NCBI RefSeq assembly: GCF_035975855.1
Contig: NZ_CP109055.1
Coordinates: forward strand, 8,432,001-8,496,000
Source: Streptomyces sp. NBC_01304
Lineage (GTDB): Bacteria; Actinomycetota; Actinomycetes; Streptomycetales; Streptomycetaceae
Reading direction: 5' to 3'
DNA: 64,000 nucleotides
The notes under the pieces are model-generated. The model ran no database searches and was not told the DNA's origin. It was given only the letters and a program-made list of their open reading frames with translations. The position numbers and the translations under genes were made by a program. Shown piece after piece: positions 44,457 through 55,595 of this stretch (positions are counted from its first letter, which is position 1; each line of letters opens with the position of its first letter).

Positions 44457-45143
44457 GTGGAAACCGCCGCCCCCTCGGCAGTGATTGTCGCCATCGACGG
44501 CCCCTCCGGCACGGGCAAGTCCAGCACCTCCAAGGCCGTGGCCGAGCAGCTCGGGCTCAGCTACCTGGACACCGGGGCCCAGTACCGGGCGATCACCTGG
44601 TGGATGGTCCACAACGGGATCGACATCACGGATCCGTCGGCCATCGCCGCCGCCGCGGGCAAGCCGGAGATCCTCTCGGGTACCGACCCGGCCGGCCCCA
44701 CCATCACCGTCGACGGTACGGACGTGGCGGGCCCCATCCGTACCCAGGAGGTCACCTCCAAGGTCAGCGCGGTGAGTGCGGTGCCCGAGGTGCGTACCCG
44801 GATCACCGAGCTGCAGCGTTCGATCGCCGCCGGCGCCGAGCGGGGCATCGTCGTCGAGGGGCGGGACATCGGTACGACCGTGCTGCCCGACGCCGACCTC
44901 AAGGTCTTCCTCACCGCCTCGCCGGAGGCCCGCGCCGCCCGCCGCAGCGGTGAGCTCAAGGGCGCCGACGTCAACGCCACCCGTGAGGCCCTGCTCAAGC
45001 GGGACGCCGCCGACTCCGGCCGCAAGACCTCGCCGCTCGCCAAGGCGGACGACGCGGTCGAGGTCGACACCAGCGACCTCACGCTGCAGCAGGTCATCGA
45101 GTGCGTCGTGACCCTGGTCGAGGAGAAGCGGGCCGCGAAGTGA
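44457..45143 (+). CDS. cmk: Cytidylate kinase
   Basis: 228 residues. The P-loop VIVAIDGPSGTGKSSTSKAV is at residues ~8-27, then SYLDTGAQYRAITWWM and the conserved VEGRDIGTTVLPDADLKVFL. It phosphorylates CMP and dCMP. GTG starts exist at 44433, 44445 and 44457; the last gives the usual length, with GGAAGG 11 bases upstream. It is coupled to the acyltransferase gene (GTGA overlap) and followed by der, the same order as in other actinobacteria. Confidence 0.93.
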   Translation: METAAPSAVIVAIDGPSGTGKSSTSKAVAEQLGLSYLDTGAQYRAITWWMVHNGIDITDPSAIAAAAGKPEILSGTDPAGPTITVDGTDVAGPIRTQEVTSKVSAVSAVPEVRTRITELQRSIAAGAERGIVVEGRDIGTTVLPDADLKVFLTASPEARAARRSGELKGADVNATREALLKRDAADSGRKTSPLAKADDAVEVDTSDLTLQQVIECVVTLVEEKRAAK

Positions 45144-45796
45144 CCGAGCCCGCCACAGCGCCCTCCGAGCGGGGTGCGGAGGTCGGCCGCCGGATCGGGG
45201 TCGGCCTCATGTATGGCTTCTGGAAGCCGCGCGTGCTCGGCGCCTGGAAGGTGCCGGCCGCCGGACCTGTCATCCTTGCGGTGAACCACACCCACGGCCT
45301 CGACGGTCCCATGCTGATGGGCACCGCGCCCCGGCCGGTGCACTTCCTGATCAAGAAGGAAGCGTTCGTCGGGCCGCTCGACCCGTTCCTGCGGGGCATC
45401 GGCCAGCTGAAAGTGGACCGTGAGACCACCGATCGCACGGCCATCACGGACACGCTGGCGGTTCTGCAGAACGGCGGCGTGCTCGGAATCTTTCCCGAGG
45501 GCACCCGGGGCGAGGGAGACTTCGCCTCGCTGCGGGCCGGGCTCGCGTACTTCGCGGTGCGCTCCGGGGCGCTGATCGTTCCGGTGGCCGTGCTGGGAAG
45601 CGCGGAGCGTCGCGGACGGTTGATAAAGGGGCTGCCGCCCCTGCGCAGCCGCGTGGACGTCGTCTTCGGGGACGCCTTCGAGGCCGGGGACGGCAGCGGG
45701 CGGCGTACCCGCAAGGCACTCGACGAGGCGACGGTGCGGATCCAGGAGCGGCTCACCGGCCACCTGGAAAACGCCAGGCGCCTCACCGGGCGCTGA
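45140..45796 (+). CDS. 1-acyl-sn-glycerol-3-phosphate acyltransferase (PlsC-like)
   Basis: 218 residues. The acyltransferase HX4D motif is in VNHTHGLDGPMLM (~residues 53-65), followed by FLIKKEAFVGPL, and the FPEGTRGEGDF box near 123. It belongs to the PlsC group that acylates lysophosphatidic acid. The GTG overlaps the cmk stop by 4 bases; the longer in-frame start lies inside cmk and is not used. It forms a cmk-plsC-der unit. Confidence 0.88.
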   Translation: MTEPATAPSERGAEVGRRIGVGLMYGFWKPRVLGAWKVPAAGPVILAVNHTHGLDGPMLMGTAPRPVHFLIKKEAFVGPLDPFLRGIGQLKVDRETTDRTAITDTLAVLQNGGVLGIFPEGTRGEGDFASLRAGLAYFAVRSGALIVPVAVLGSAERRGRLIKGLPPLRSRVDVVFGDAFEAGDGSGRRTRKALDEATVRIQERLTGHLENARRLTGR

Positions 45797-45900
45797 GCGA
45801 GACTTCTCAGTGGCGGGGCTTTTGCGCCGCTTCAGCAGTTCAGTAGTGGATCGTGATCTGCACGGTCCATCGATGATGACGATGACAGAGGTACGACTTC

Positions 45901-47394
45901 ATGAACGACCAGACCCCCGCCGCTGAGGGCGCCGGCGAGCACGAGCACGGTGCGCTTGGCGATGCCGAGTACGCGGAGTTCATGGAGCTCGCCGCGCAGG
46001 AGGGCTTCGACCTCGAGGACGTCGAGGGCGCGATCGGCGAGGCCGGTCACGGCCCGCTGCCCGTCCTCGCCGTCGTCGGCCGCCCGAACGTCGGCAAGTC
46101 GACCCTGGTGAACCGCATCATCGGTCGCCGCGAGGCCGTCGTCGAGGACAAGCCCGGCGTCACCCGCGACCGCGTCACCTATGAGGCCGAATGGGCCGGC
46201 CGCCGCTTCAAGCTCGTCGACACCGGCGGCTGGGAGCAGGACGTGCTCGGCATCGACGCGGCCGTGGCCGCCCAGGCCGAGTACGCCATCGAGACCGCCG
46301 ACGCCGTGGTCTTCGTCGTGGACTCCACGGTCGGTGTGACCGACACCGACGAGGCCGTCGTACGGCTGCTCCGCAAGGCCAAGAAGCCCGTGGTGCTCTG
46401 CGCCAACAAGGTCGACGGCCAGAGCGGCGAGGCCGACGCCACCGCCCTGTGGTCCCTCGGCATCGGCCAGCCGTGGCCGGTCTCCTCGCTGCACGGCCGC
46501 GGCACCGGCGACATGCTGGACGCCGTCCTGGAGGCGCTGCCCGAGGCGCCGATGCAGACCTTCGGCGGCGCCGGCATCGGCGGCCCCCGCCGGATCGCGC
46601 TCATCGGCCGTCCGAACGTCGGCAAGTCGTCCCTCCTGAACAAGGTGGCGAACGAGGAGCGCGTCGTCGTGAACGAGCTCGCGGGCACCACCCGTGACCC
46701 GGTCGACGAGCTCATCGAACTCGGCGGTGTCACCTGGAAGTTCGTGGACACCGCGGGCATCCGCAAGCGCGTCCACCTGCAGCAGGGCGCCGACTACTAC
46801 GCCTCCCTGCGCACCGCGGCCGCGGTCGAGAAGGCCGAGGTCGCGGTCATCCTGATCGATGCCAGCGACAGCATCAGCATCCAGGACCAGCGCATCGTCA
46901 CCATGGCCGTCGAGGCCGGCCGGGCGATCGTCCTCGCGTACAACAAGTGGGACACCCTCGACGAGGAGCGTCGCTACTACCTGGAGAGGGAGATCGAGAC
47001 CGAGCTCCAGCAGGTCGCCTGGGCGCCGCGGGTCAACATCTCGGCGCGCACCGGGCGCCACATGGAGAAGCTGGTCCCCGGGATCGAGACGGCCCTGGCG
47101 GGCTGGGAGACGCGCGTGCCGACCGGCCGCCTCAACGCCTTCCTCGGCGAGCTGGTCGCGTCCCACCCGCACCCGGTCCGCAGCGGCAAGCAGCCCCGCA
47201 TCCTCTTCGGCACCCAGGCGGGCACCAAGCCGCCGCGGTTCGTGCTCTTCTCCTCCGGCTTCATCGAGGCCGGCTACCGGCGCTTCGTGGAGCGCCGTCT
47301 GCGCGAGGAGTTCGGCTTCGAGGGCACCCCGATCCACATCTCGGTGCGGGTGCGCGAGAAGCGCGGCGCGAACAAGAGCGGCAAGAAGAAGTAG
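45901..47394 (+). CDS. der: Ribosome biogenesis GTPase Der (EngA)
   Basis: 497 residues. Two tandem GTPase domains: G1 GRPNVGKST at about 61 with DTGGWEQD and ANKVDG, and a second G1 GRPNVGKSS near 235 with DTAGIRKR and YNKWD; a KH-like C-terminal domain follows. It assists 50S subunit assembly. The ~50-residue acidic N-terminal extension is usual for actinobacterial Der. The ATG at 45901 has AGAGG about 10 bases upstream. Confidence 0.95.
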   Translation: MNDQTPAAEGAGEHEHGALGDAEYAEFMELAAQEGFDLEDVEGAIGEAGHGPLPVLAVVGRPNVGKSTLVNRIIGRREAVVEDKPGVTRDRVTYEAEWAGRRFKLVDTGGWEQDVLGIDAAVAAQAEYAIETADAVVFVVDSTVGVTDTDEAVVRLLRKAKKPVVLCANKVDGQSGEADATALWSLGIGQPWPVSSLHGRGTGDMLDAVLEALPEAPMQTFGGAGIGGPRRIALIGRPNVGKSSLLNKVANEERVVVNELAGTTRDPVDELIELGGVTWKFVDTAGIRKRVHLQQGADYYASLRTAAAVEKAEVAVILIDASDSISIQDQRIVTMAVEAGRAIVLAYNKWDTLDEERRYYLEREIETELQQVAWAPRVNISARTGRHMEKLVPGIETALAGWETRVPTGRLNAFLGELVASHPHPVRSGKQPRILFGTQAGTKPPRFVLFSSGFIEAGYRRFVERRLREEFGFEGTPIHISVRVREKRGANKSGKKK

Positions 47395-47425
47395 CCACGC
47401 CGGCCGGACAACCGGCCGGACGTCG

Positions 47426-47464
47426 AACGCCCCGGCGGCGCCGCATCGGCGCTGTCGGGGCGTT
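47426..47464 (+). terminator. Terminator after der
   Basis: Imperfect 17-bp inverted repeat AACGCCCCGGCGGCGCC and GGCGCTGTCGGGGCGTT with a 5-base loop, followed by a T-rich stretch. It lies 32 bases after the der stop and before the convergent small gene. Confidence 0.75.
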
Positions 47465-47484
47465 CTGTGTTCTTGTGCGGGCCT

Positions 47485-47829
47485 TCAGCGTTCCCTGCGT
47501 GGCCCCGGCGGCAGCGCGGCCGGGAAGTGCCCGGTGCCGTGCTGCTGGGGGGCGGGGTGCCAGCCGTTGTGGCCCGAGGTGTCGGGCGGGGGCCGGTGCA
47601 CCGGGTGCTGCGGGGTGTGGTGGTGCGTGCCGTACCCGGTGCCGAAGGCATCGAAGGCGTTGAACCCCAGCTCGTCCTCGCCGCTGCGGTCGCCGGGCAG
47701 TGCCTTGAAGGATCTGCGCCACTCCGCGTACAGCTCGTCGTAGATCGGAGTGGCCGAGCGGCCCGCTGAGGGGTCCCTGGCCGGACGCATGGAGGGGATC
47801 TGGTGGCGCGAAGGGTCGTATGACGGCAC
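47485..47829 (-). CDS. Conserved small hypothetical protein
   Basis: 114 residues from a GTG at 47829. The N-terminal SRHQIPSMRPARDPSAGRSA followed by TPIYDELYAEWRRSFKALPG looks conserved in character, with one amphipathic helix, while the C-terminal half is rich in His, Pro and Gly. I do not recognise a family with known function. It is convergent with der and sits downstream of the 48.1 kb gene in the same direction. A longer frame in another phase exists but lacks this motif. Confidence 0.6.
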   Translation of the reverse strand: MPSYDPSRHQIPSMRPARDPSAGRSATPIYDELYAEWRRSFKALPGDRSGEDELGFNAFDAFGTGYGTHHHTPQHPVHRPPPDTSGHNGWHPAPQQHGTGHFPAALPPGPRRER

Positions 47830-47918
47830 GTATGTGCCAACGACACCAGACCCCCCTCGGATGCGGGGCGTTTTTATGGCACTCCGTCAGGTGCGCCGTG
47901 GTGCGCGCCGGTGCTGCC

Positions 47919-48110
47919 TCATATGGGCTTGTCCGTAGGGAAGTTGGGCGTGCGGCAGCTGCGCCCGGCGTGCGGCATCCGGTCGTACGCCGGACGCATC
48001 CAGGTGTACGGCGGCTCGTCGTACGCCATCCGTATCCGGTCGTACGTCCCCTCGTCGTACGACGTCCGCAGCCGGTCGTACGTCCCCTCGGCTGTCGGCC
48101 GTACGCTCCC
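47919..48110 (-). other. In-frame Tyr/Asp-rich reading frame directly after the TGA of the next gene
   Basis: Directly downstream of the TGA stop (48113-48111) of the 48.1 kb gene, the same frame stays open for 63 codons to a TGA at 47919-47921. It encodes a periodic peptide with EGTYDRLRTSYDE, GTYDRIRMAYDEPPY and TWMRPAYDRMPH segments. It could be a decayed C-terminal tail, a readthrough extension, or a chance frame in a CGTACG-rich repeat. Confidence 0.45.
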
Positions 48111-48887
48111 TCAGGTGCCGGCGAGCGGCAGCGCGGCCGCCACCAACTGGCCGCCGGCGGCCGCCTTGTCGAGGGCGTCACGCAGCAGGTCCTCGCGCGG
48201 CTGGCGGCCGACCACGCCGACCGGGACCGCGAAGATGAGGACCGTGCTGGTCTTGTTGGCCGCGGCGCGCCAGCCGTCGGTGACGGGCAGCGGCTGGTGC
48301 GCCTGCCACCAGGCGACCGAGCCCGAGCCGTTGTTCCCGGGCTGGAGCACCGCGTGCAGCCGGCCCATGGCGAGCAGCACGGACCAGCCGGGCAGCGCGG
48401 ACGGCGCAGCCTTGAGCTCGGTGACCGGCATGAAGCCCTGCTCGATGAGGAGCGGCAGGAAGTCGTCGTCGCCGCCTGTCGTGCCGGGGCGGGCGATGGG
48501 GCCGGTCGGCTCGACGACGAGCGCGGGGTGCAGCTCGCCCTCGAGCAGTACGAGGCCGCTGGTCACGCCGAGCACGGCCTGCCGGGGCGCGCTCTGCCCG
48601 TCGTCGCCTTCCTCGCCGGTGATGGAGCGGACGGCTCCGGCCAGCTGCTCCTCGGCGACCTCGACCACCTGGGAGGGCAGACAGGTGGCGTGGGCGAAGG
48701 CGAGGACCGCGGTCTCGTCGCCGACGAACAGCACGGTGCTGGTGCGCTCCTGGCCGCTGTCGCCGGGGGTGCGGCAGGAGGTGCAGTCGTAGCTGCCCGG
48801 GGAGCTGTCACCGGTGAGCAGTCGGTCGGCCTCTTCGTCGCCGATCTCGGCGCGTACGTCGTCGCTGACGTCGAGCAAGCGCTGCAC
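48111..48887 (-). CDS. Conserved hypothetical protein with CXXC motif
   Basis: 258 residues. A GAGGAG 7 bases before the GTG at 48887 decides the start (VQRLLDVSDDVRAEIGDEEA). A CXXC (SYDCTSCRTPGDSG) near residue 36, a beta-rich middle (TSTVLFVGDETAVLAFAHAT) and repeated strand-helix patterns suggest two similar halves. No known domain is recognised; the CXXC could bind metal. It diverges from the Rpf gene across a 517-base region. Confidence 0.7.
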   Translation of the reverse strand: MQRLLDVSDDVRAEIGDEEADRLLTGDSSPGSYDCTSCRTPGDSGQERTSTVLFVGDETAVLAFAHATCLPSQVVEVAEEQLAGAVRSITGEEGDDGQSAPRQAVLGVTSGLVLLEGELHPALVVEPTGPIARPGTTGGDDDFLPLLIEQGFMPVTELKAAPSALPGWSVLLAMGRLHAVLQPGNNGSGSVAWWQAHQPLPVTDGWRAAANKTSTVLIFAVPVGVVGRQPREDLLRDALDKAAAGGQLVAAALPLAGT

Positions 48888-50016
<1,129 letters not shown>

Positions 50017-50065
50017 GCGCGGCCCGTCCGTGACCACGGCCCGCTCGCCCCAGTGGGCCCACCTG

Positions 50066-50131
50066 CCCCACCCGGTCGTCCGACCGGGTGGGGCTCGCCC
50101 GTACCGGGCGCGGCAGGGCGCCCGGTACGGG
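50066..50131. terminator. Two consecutive strong hairpins between the Rpf genes
   Basis: A 13-bp stem CCCCACCCGGTCG / CGACCGGGTGGGG (50066-50093, very short loop) is followed by a second 13-bp stem CCCGTACCGGGCG / CGCCCGGTACGGG (50098-50131). There is no T run. They probably end the first Rpf transcript or protect its 3' end. Confidence 0.7.
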
Positions 50132-50144
50132 CCGAGCTGATTAG

Positions 50145-51518
<1,374 letters not shown>

Positions 51519-51522
<4 letters not shown>

Positions 51523-54293
51523 GATCCGGCCGCCGGTTCGGGTGTTTCGAGGCTGTCGAGTACGTGGCCCGGGGGGCCGGAGGCGACGATGCGGCCCGCC
51601 GCCATCACATGGACGGTGTCGGCGAGGTCGGCCACCAGGTCGAGGTCGTGCTCGACGATGAGGAGGGCCATGCCGTCCGCGGCGAGTGCCTTCAATACGC
51701 GGGCGAGCGCGGCCACTTCCGCCGTGTCGAGGCCCGCGGCCGGTTCGTCCAGGAGCAGCACGTGCGGGCCGCCTGCGAGGGCGCGGCCGAGTTCGACGCG
51801 GCGGAGGGTGCCGGTGGGGAGGTTTGCGGCGGGTCTTCTCCGCACCGGCCCGTCCAGTCCGAGCAGCCGTAGCGTGCGGTCGACTGCCGCGGGGTCGCGT
51901 ACGCGGCCCTGCTCGGCCCCTACCTGTACGTTCTCGGCGACCGTCAACGAGGGGAACACCGCGAGCTGTTGGAAGGTTCGTCCGATGCCGAGCCGGGTTC
52001 TGCGGTGGGCCGGTAGGCGGGTGATGTCTCTGCCGCCGAACTCCACTCGCCCCTTGTCGGGGCGGACCGTTCCGGCGAGGCAGTGGAAGAGGGTGCTTTT
52101 GCCTGCGCCGTTGGGGCCTACCACTGCGGTGATTTGGCCCGGGGTGATGTCGAGGTCGACGCTGTCGAGGGCCTTGAACTCGTCGTAGGTGACCGTGGCT
52201 TGTCGGGCGCGTAGGGGGGATTTCGGCTTATTTGGTCCCCTCCCCGCCCCTTCCCGTAAGGCTGCGCCGCCTTCCGCCCTGCGGGCGGTGTCCTCAAGCG
52301 CCGGACGGGCTGATTCATGGGCGGAGGTGGCCTCAAGTGTGGGGCGGGCTGATGGGTGGGCGGAGGTGGCCTCAAGTGTGGGGCGGGCTGATGGGTGGGC
52401 AAGGGTGTACTCAAACGCCGGACGGGCTGATTGGGCCACGCGCTCCCGTGCCTCCAGCCCCAACTGCGTGAGCTGCGCTGCCCGCCTGGGCCGTAGCCTT
52501 TCCAGCGCCGCCTTCAAGGCCTCGTACGGCCCCCCGGGGAACCGCCCGATCAGCACCGCCAGTACCCCGATCACCGCCGCCGCGACTCCGCCGCGTGTCC
52601 CCGCGTCCAGGCCCACCAGGAGCGCGGCCGCTGCCAGGGCGCCGAGGAGCGAGTCGGAGCCGAGGACCACCACCGCGGCGAACCAGAGGAGGCCGCGTAC
52701 CGGGTCGTATGCCGTCGGGTCGAAGGCGCGCAGGCCCATGCCGAGCATGCCGCCGCCCAGGGCCGCCAGGGCCGCCCCGGCCACGAACGCCCCGACCTTC
52801 AGGCGGGGGACCGGCACGCCGGAGGCCACCGCGCCCGACTCGTGGTCGCGCATCGCCGCGAGGGCGCGGCCGGTGCGGCCCCGGCGCAGCGCGACGACCA
52901 CGAGCAACGCGCCTGCGAGGAGGGCGAGTTCGAGGACGTAGTACGCGCGGTCGCCGGCGAAGCCCGCCGGGCGGTCGAGGCCGAGGCCCGACGTCGCGTA
53001 CGGCTGCGCGAAGACGAAGCGGCTCACCCCGACCCCGACCGCGAAGGTCGCCAGTGCGAGGGCCAGGCCGTGCCGGCTGATCGCGGGCCAGCCGGTGAGC
53101 AGGCCGAGGGGTGCGACGAGGAGGACCGCGACGCCGAGCGCCACCAGCGTCGGAAGCTGGGGCAGCCCCGGGAAGCCGCCCGCCGCGAGCAGCGCCGTGA
53201 AGAGCGCGCCGAGACCCGCGTACGCCGCCTGCCCGAGCGAGATCTGCCCGCCCCGGCCGGTCACCACGACCAGCGAGAGCAGCACCACCGCGAGGGCCGG
53301 GACTTGTACGGAGGTGTGCAGGTCGGAGCCCGCGAAGCCGAGGGGGAGCAGGAACAGGACGCCCGCCACGAGCCACGCGCCCGGCGGTGTGCGCACGCGG
53401 GCCGTGGCCGTACGGGGCAGCGCGTCCCGGCCGACGCCGTACCCGGGTCCCGGCAGCACGAGCGCGGAGACGAGCAGCGCCACCACGAAGAGGTTCGCGC
53501 CCACCGCCTGGAGCAGCGGCTCGGCCCAGCCGGAGGGGTGCAGTCGGGTCAACTGGCTCTGGACCACGCCGATTCCGAGCGCCACCGTCACCGCGATCGG
53601 CAGGCTGCTCATGCCCGCGCCCACGGCGACCGCGATCACCTCCATGACGAGGAGAGGGAGGCCGTACGGGTCGAGACGTACGTACGAAGCGAGCAGGACG
53701 CCCGTCAGGCCCGCCGTGAACGAGCCGAACGCCCAGCCCGCGGACGCCACCCGGTCCGCGTCGATCCCGCCGAGCACCGCGAGCCGGCGATTGTCGACGA
53801 CGGCCCGCAGTTCACCGCCGAACCGGGTCCAGCGCGTCACCGCCCCCACTCCCGCCGCCAGCACGAGTACCACCGCGAGCTGCCCCCACGGATCGGCGGC
53901 CGGGATCAGCTCGGGGGCGTCGGAGCGTGCCCCCTGCCCCCACAGCAGGGCCGCGCCGCCGACCAGGAGCACGAACACCCCGATGGAGGCGACCAGGGTC
54001 TGCGCGGGATCGCTGCCGAGCACCGAGAGGGGCCGGAACACGGCCCGTTCCAGGATCAGTCCGATGCCCGGCGCCACGACGACCAGCGTGACGAGCGCCG
54101 CCGGCCACAGCGGCCAGCCCCACTCGACGGTCAACTGCCGCAGCAGGTACGCGCACACCATCGCGACCGCGCCGTGCGCGAAGTTGAGCACGCCGGTAGC
54201 GCGGTACGTGACGATCAGGCCGATGCCGGTGAGCGCGGCCGCGCTGCCGATCGCGAGTCCGGCGAGCGTGAGGTCGTACGTCAGGGAGGACAT
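51519..54293 (-). CDS. LivH-LivM-LivG triple fusion ABC transporter protein
   Basis: 924 residues. Residues ~1-290 are LivH-like permease (YRATGVLNFAHGAVAMVCAY), ~300-615 LivM-like permease (GRGGQISLGQAAYAGLGALF), and ~690-924 a LivG-like ATPase with Walker A GPNGAGKST, RRVELGRALAGGPHVLLLDE and the LivG-type TRLGIGRTFQ. About 70 residues between LivM and LivG parts come from the dispersed repeat (SARPAFEYT, PSARPTLEATSAH twice, SARPALEDT). These parts are normally separate genes. ATG at 54293. It should import branched-chain amino acids or a related small molecule with the divergent binding protein. Confidence 0.9.
52230..52440. repeat. Composite dispersed repeat, copy E, inside the Liv fusion gene
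   Basis: CCCCGCCCCTTCCCG at 52242-52256, CTCAAGCGCCGGACGGGCTG at 52293-52312, two 39-bp tandem units (52331-52369 and 52370-52408, each with CCTCAAGTGTGGGGCGGG), and CTCAAACGCCGGACGGGCTG at 52410-52429. All is in frame on the minus strand and encodes the LivM-LivG linker. Confidence 0.85.
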
Positions 54294-54294
54294 G

Positions 54295-54801
54295 TCAGGG
54301 GCCCGGCGACGGGTGGGCCGAATTCGGCGGCTCCTGGGGCGAGTTGGCGGACGGTTCGCAGATGGGGCAGGGGCTCAGCTCCGCGCGGGCGTGCGCGTCG
54401 GCCGGCAGCGCCTCCGGCTTTCCGGCGACGAGCGGGCAGTCCGCCCGGTGCCACAGCGTGCCGCCGGGCACGAGCAGCAGCTCGTCGCTGGTCGCGAGGG
54501 GCGCGGCGGCGTGCTCGCCGGCCGGACCGGCGAGCGGCTCCGCGGCGACGAGCAGGGCGTGCAACTCCGCCACGCGGGCGGCCGCGAGGGAGCTTTGGCC
54601 CTGGGCCAGCAGCACGGCCCCGGCGATGATGAGGGCGACCCCGGGCAGCGTGCACGACGCGAGATAGGGCACCTGCCGCTCGGCGAACCGCTCGCCCGAG
54701 ACGCCGTACCAGCCAATGACGCAGAGCACCGCCCCGACGGCCAGAGCGGCCGGGCCCGCCCACAGGAACGGGTGCACAGTGCGCAGTCGAGCAGTCCGCA
54801 T
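54295..54801 (-). CDS. Membrane protein with C-terminal Cys-rich motif in the liv-type operon
   Basis: 168 residues. Two N-terminal hydrophobic segments (FLWAGPAALAVGAVLCVIGW and LPGVALIIAGAVLLAQG) are followed by a soluble part with WHRADCPLVAGK and ELSPCPICEPS, an H-X3-C and C-X2-C pattern that may hold zinc. The stop is one base from the start of the LivHMG fusion gene, so both are cotranscribed. No known role; it may be an accessory of the transporter. Confidence 0.72.
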   Translation of the reverse strand: MRTARLRTVHPFLWAGPAALAVGAVLCVIGWYGVSGERFAERQVPYLASCTLPGVALIIAGAVLLAQGQSSLAAARVAELHALLVAAEPLAGPAGEHAAAPLATSDELLLVPGGTLWHRADCPLVAGKPEALPADAHARAELSPCPICEPSANSPQEPPNSAHPSPGP

Positions 54802-55019
54802 CCGGGGCTCCCTGAGGAATGGGGTGCGTGTCCGTTCACGACGAAGTCGCTTCAGCCACGCGACTGTTCAAGTCTGTTCATGTCATCAGGTACGTGACTG
54901 TTCATGTCAGCCGATCGCTTGCACTATGCCTTCTGGAGGCTGAGCCTGAAAGCTTCCGGTAGCTGACCCTGAAATGCACCGGGCGCTCGAGACCCGGTCC
55001 GACACCCGGTGGTGAGCAG

Positions 55020-55595
55020 ATGGTCCGCGGGAGCAGCCCCAGGCGGGGCAAGGCACGGATTGCGGCGTGGGCGGCCGTCGCAGTCCTGATGACGGGATCG
55101 GCCGCCGCGTGCGGTGACGACAGCGGCGGAGGCGGCGACAGCCCACCGCCCACTCCGTCCCAGGAAAAGACGACGAGCGCGCCGGCACCCGACCCCACCT
55201 CCTCCGCGCCCGCCGCGGGCGGCGCTCCGAAGGACGCCGCGAAGGCCGAGAAGGAGATCAAGAAGAACTGGCAGGACTTCTTCGATCCCAAGGTGAAGCT
55301 GGCGGACAAGCCGGACCTCCTCGAGAACGGCGACAAGATGGGCGACGTCATCAAGGGCTTCAGCGGCGACGAACGCGGCAAGCAGGTGACGGCCGAGGTG
55401 GTCGACGTGGAGTTCACCTCGGCCGAGGAGGCCAAGGTCACCTACGCGCTCGCGCTCAAGGGAGCCACCGTGCTGCCGAAGGCCGACGGCGTCGCCGTGC
55501 TGCAGGACGGCACCTGGAAGGTGTCGGTCAAAACGCTGTGCGGCCTCATCGCGATGAGCGGCGACACCTCGCCGGGTCCGGGCTGCACGACCTGA
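55020..55595 (+). CDS. Putative lipoprotein paired with the ABC binding protein
   Basis: 191 residues. A signal with basic start, hydrophobic AAWAAVAVLMTGSAA and Cys near residue 31 resembles a lipoprotein signal, though the lipobox is not ideal. A Ser/Pro/Thr-rich linker leads to a ~120-residue domain (EKEIKKNWQDFFDPKVKLAD, then DKMGDVIKGFSG) similar in character to low-molecular-weight mycobacterial-type antigen folds. The stop overlaps the following ATG (TGATG), so it is cotranscribed with the binding protein. Confidence 0.7.
   Translation: MVRGSSPRRGKARIAAWAAVAVLMTGSAAACGDDSGGGGDSPPPTPSQEKTTSAPAPDPTSSAPAAGGAPKDAAKAEKEIKKNWQDFFDPKVKLADKPDLLENGDKMGDVIKGFSGDERGKQVTAEVVDVEFTSAEEAKVTYALALKGATVLPKADGVAVLQDGTWKVSVKTLCGLIAMSGDTSPGPGCTT

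Noticed and set aside
47261..48181. 306-codon minus-strand frame spanning the der end and the 48 kb region
   Set aside because: It crosses the der terminator, is Arg/Thr/Pro-rich low complexity, and is in a different phase from the better supported small genes.
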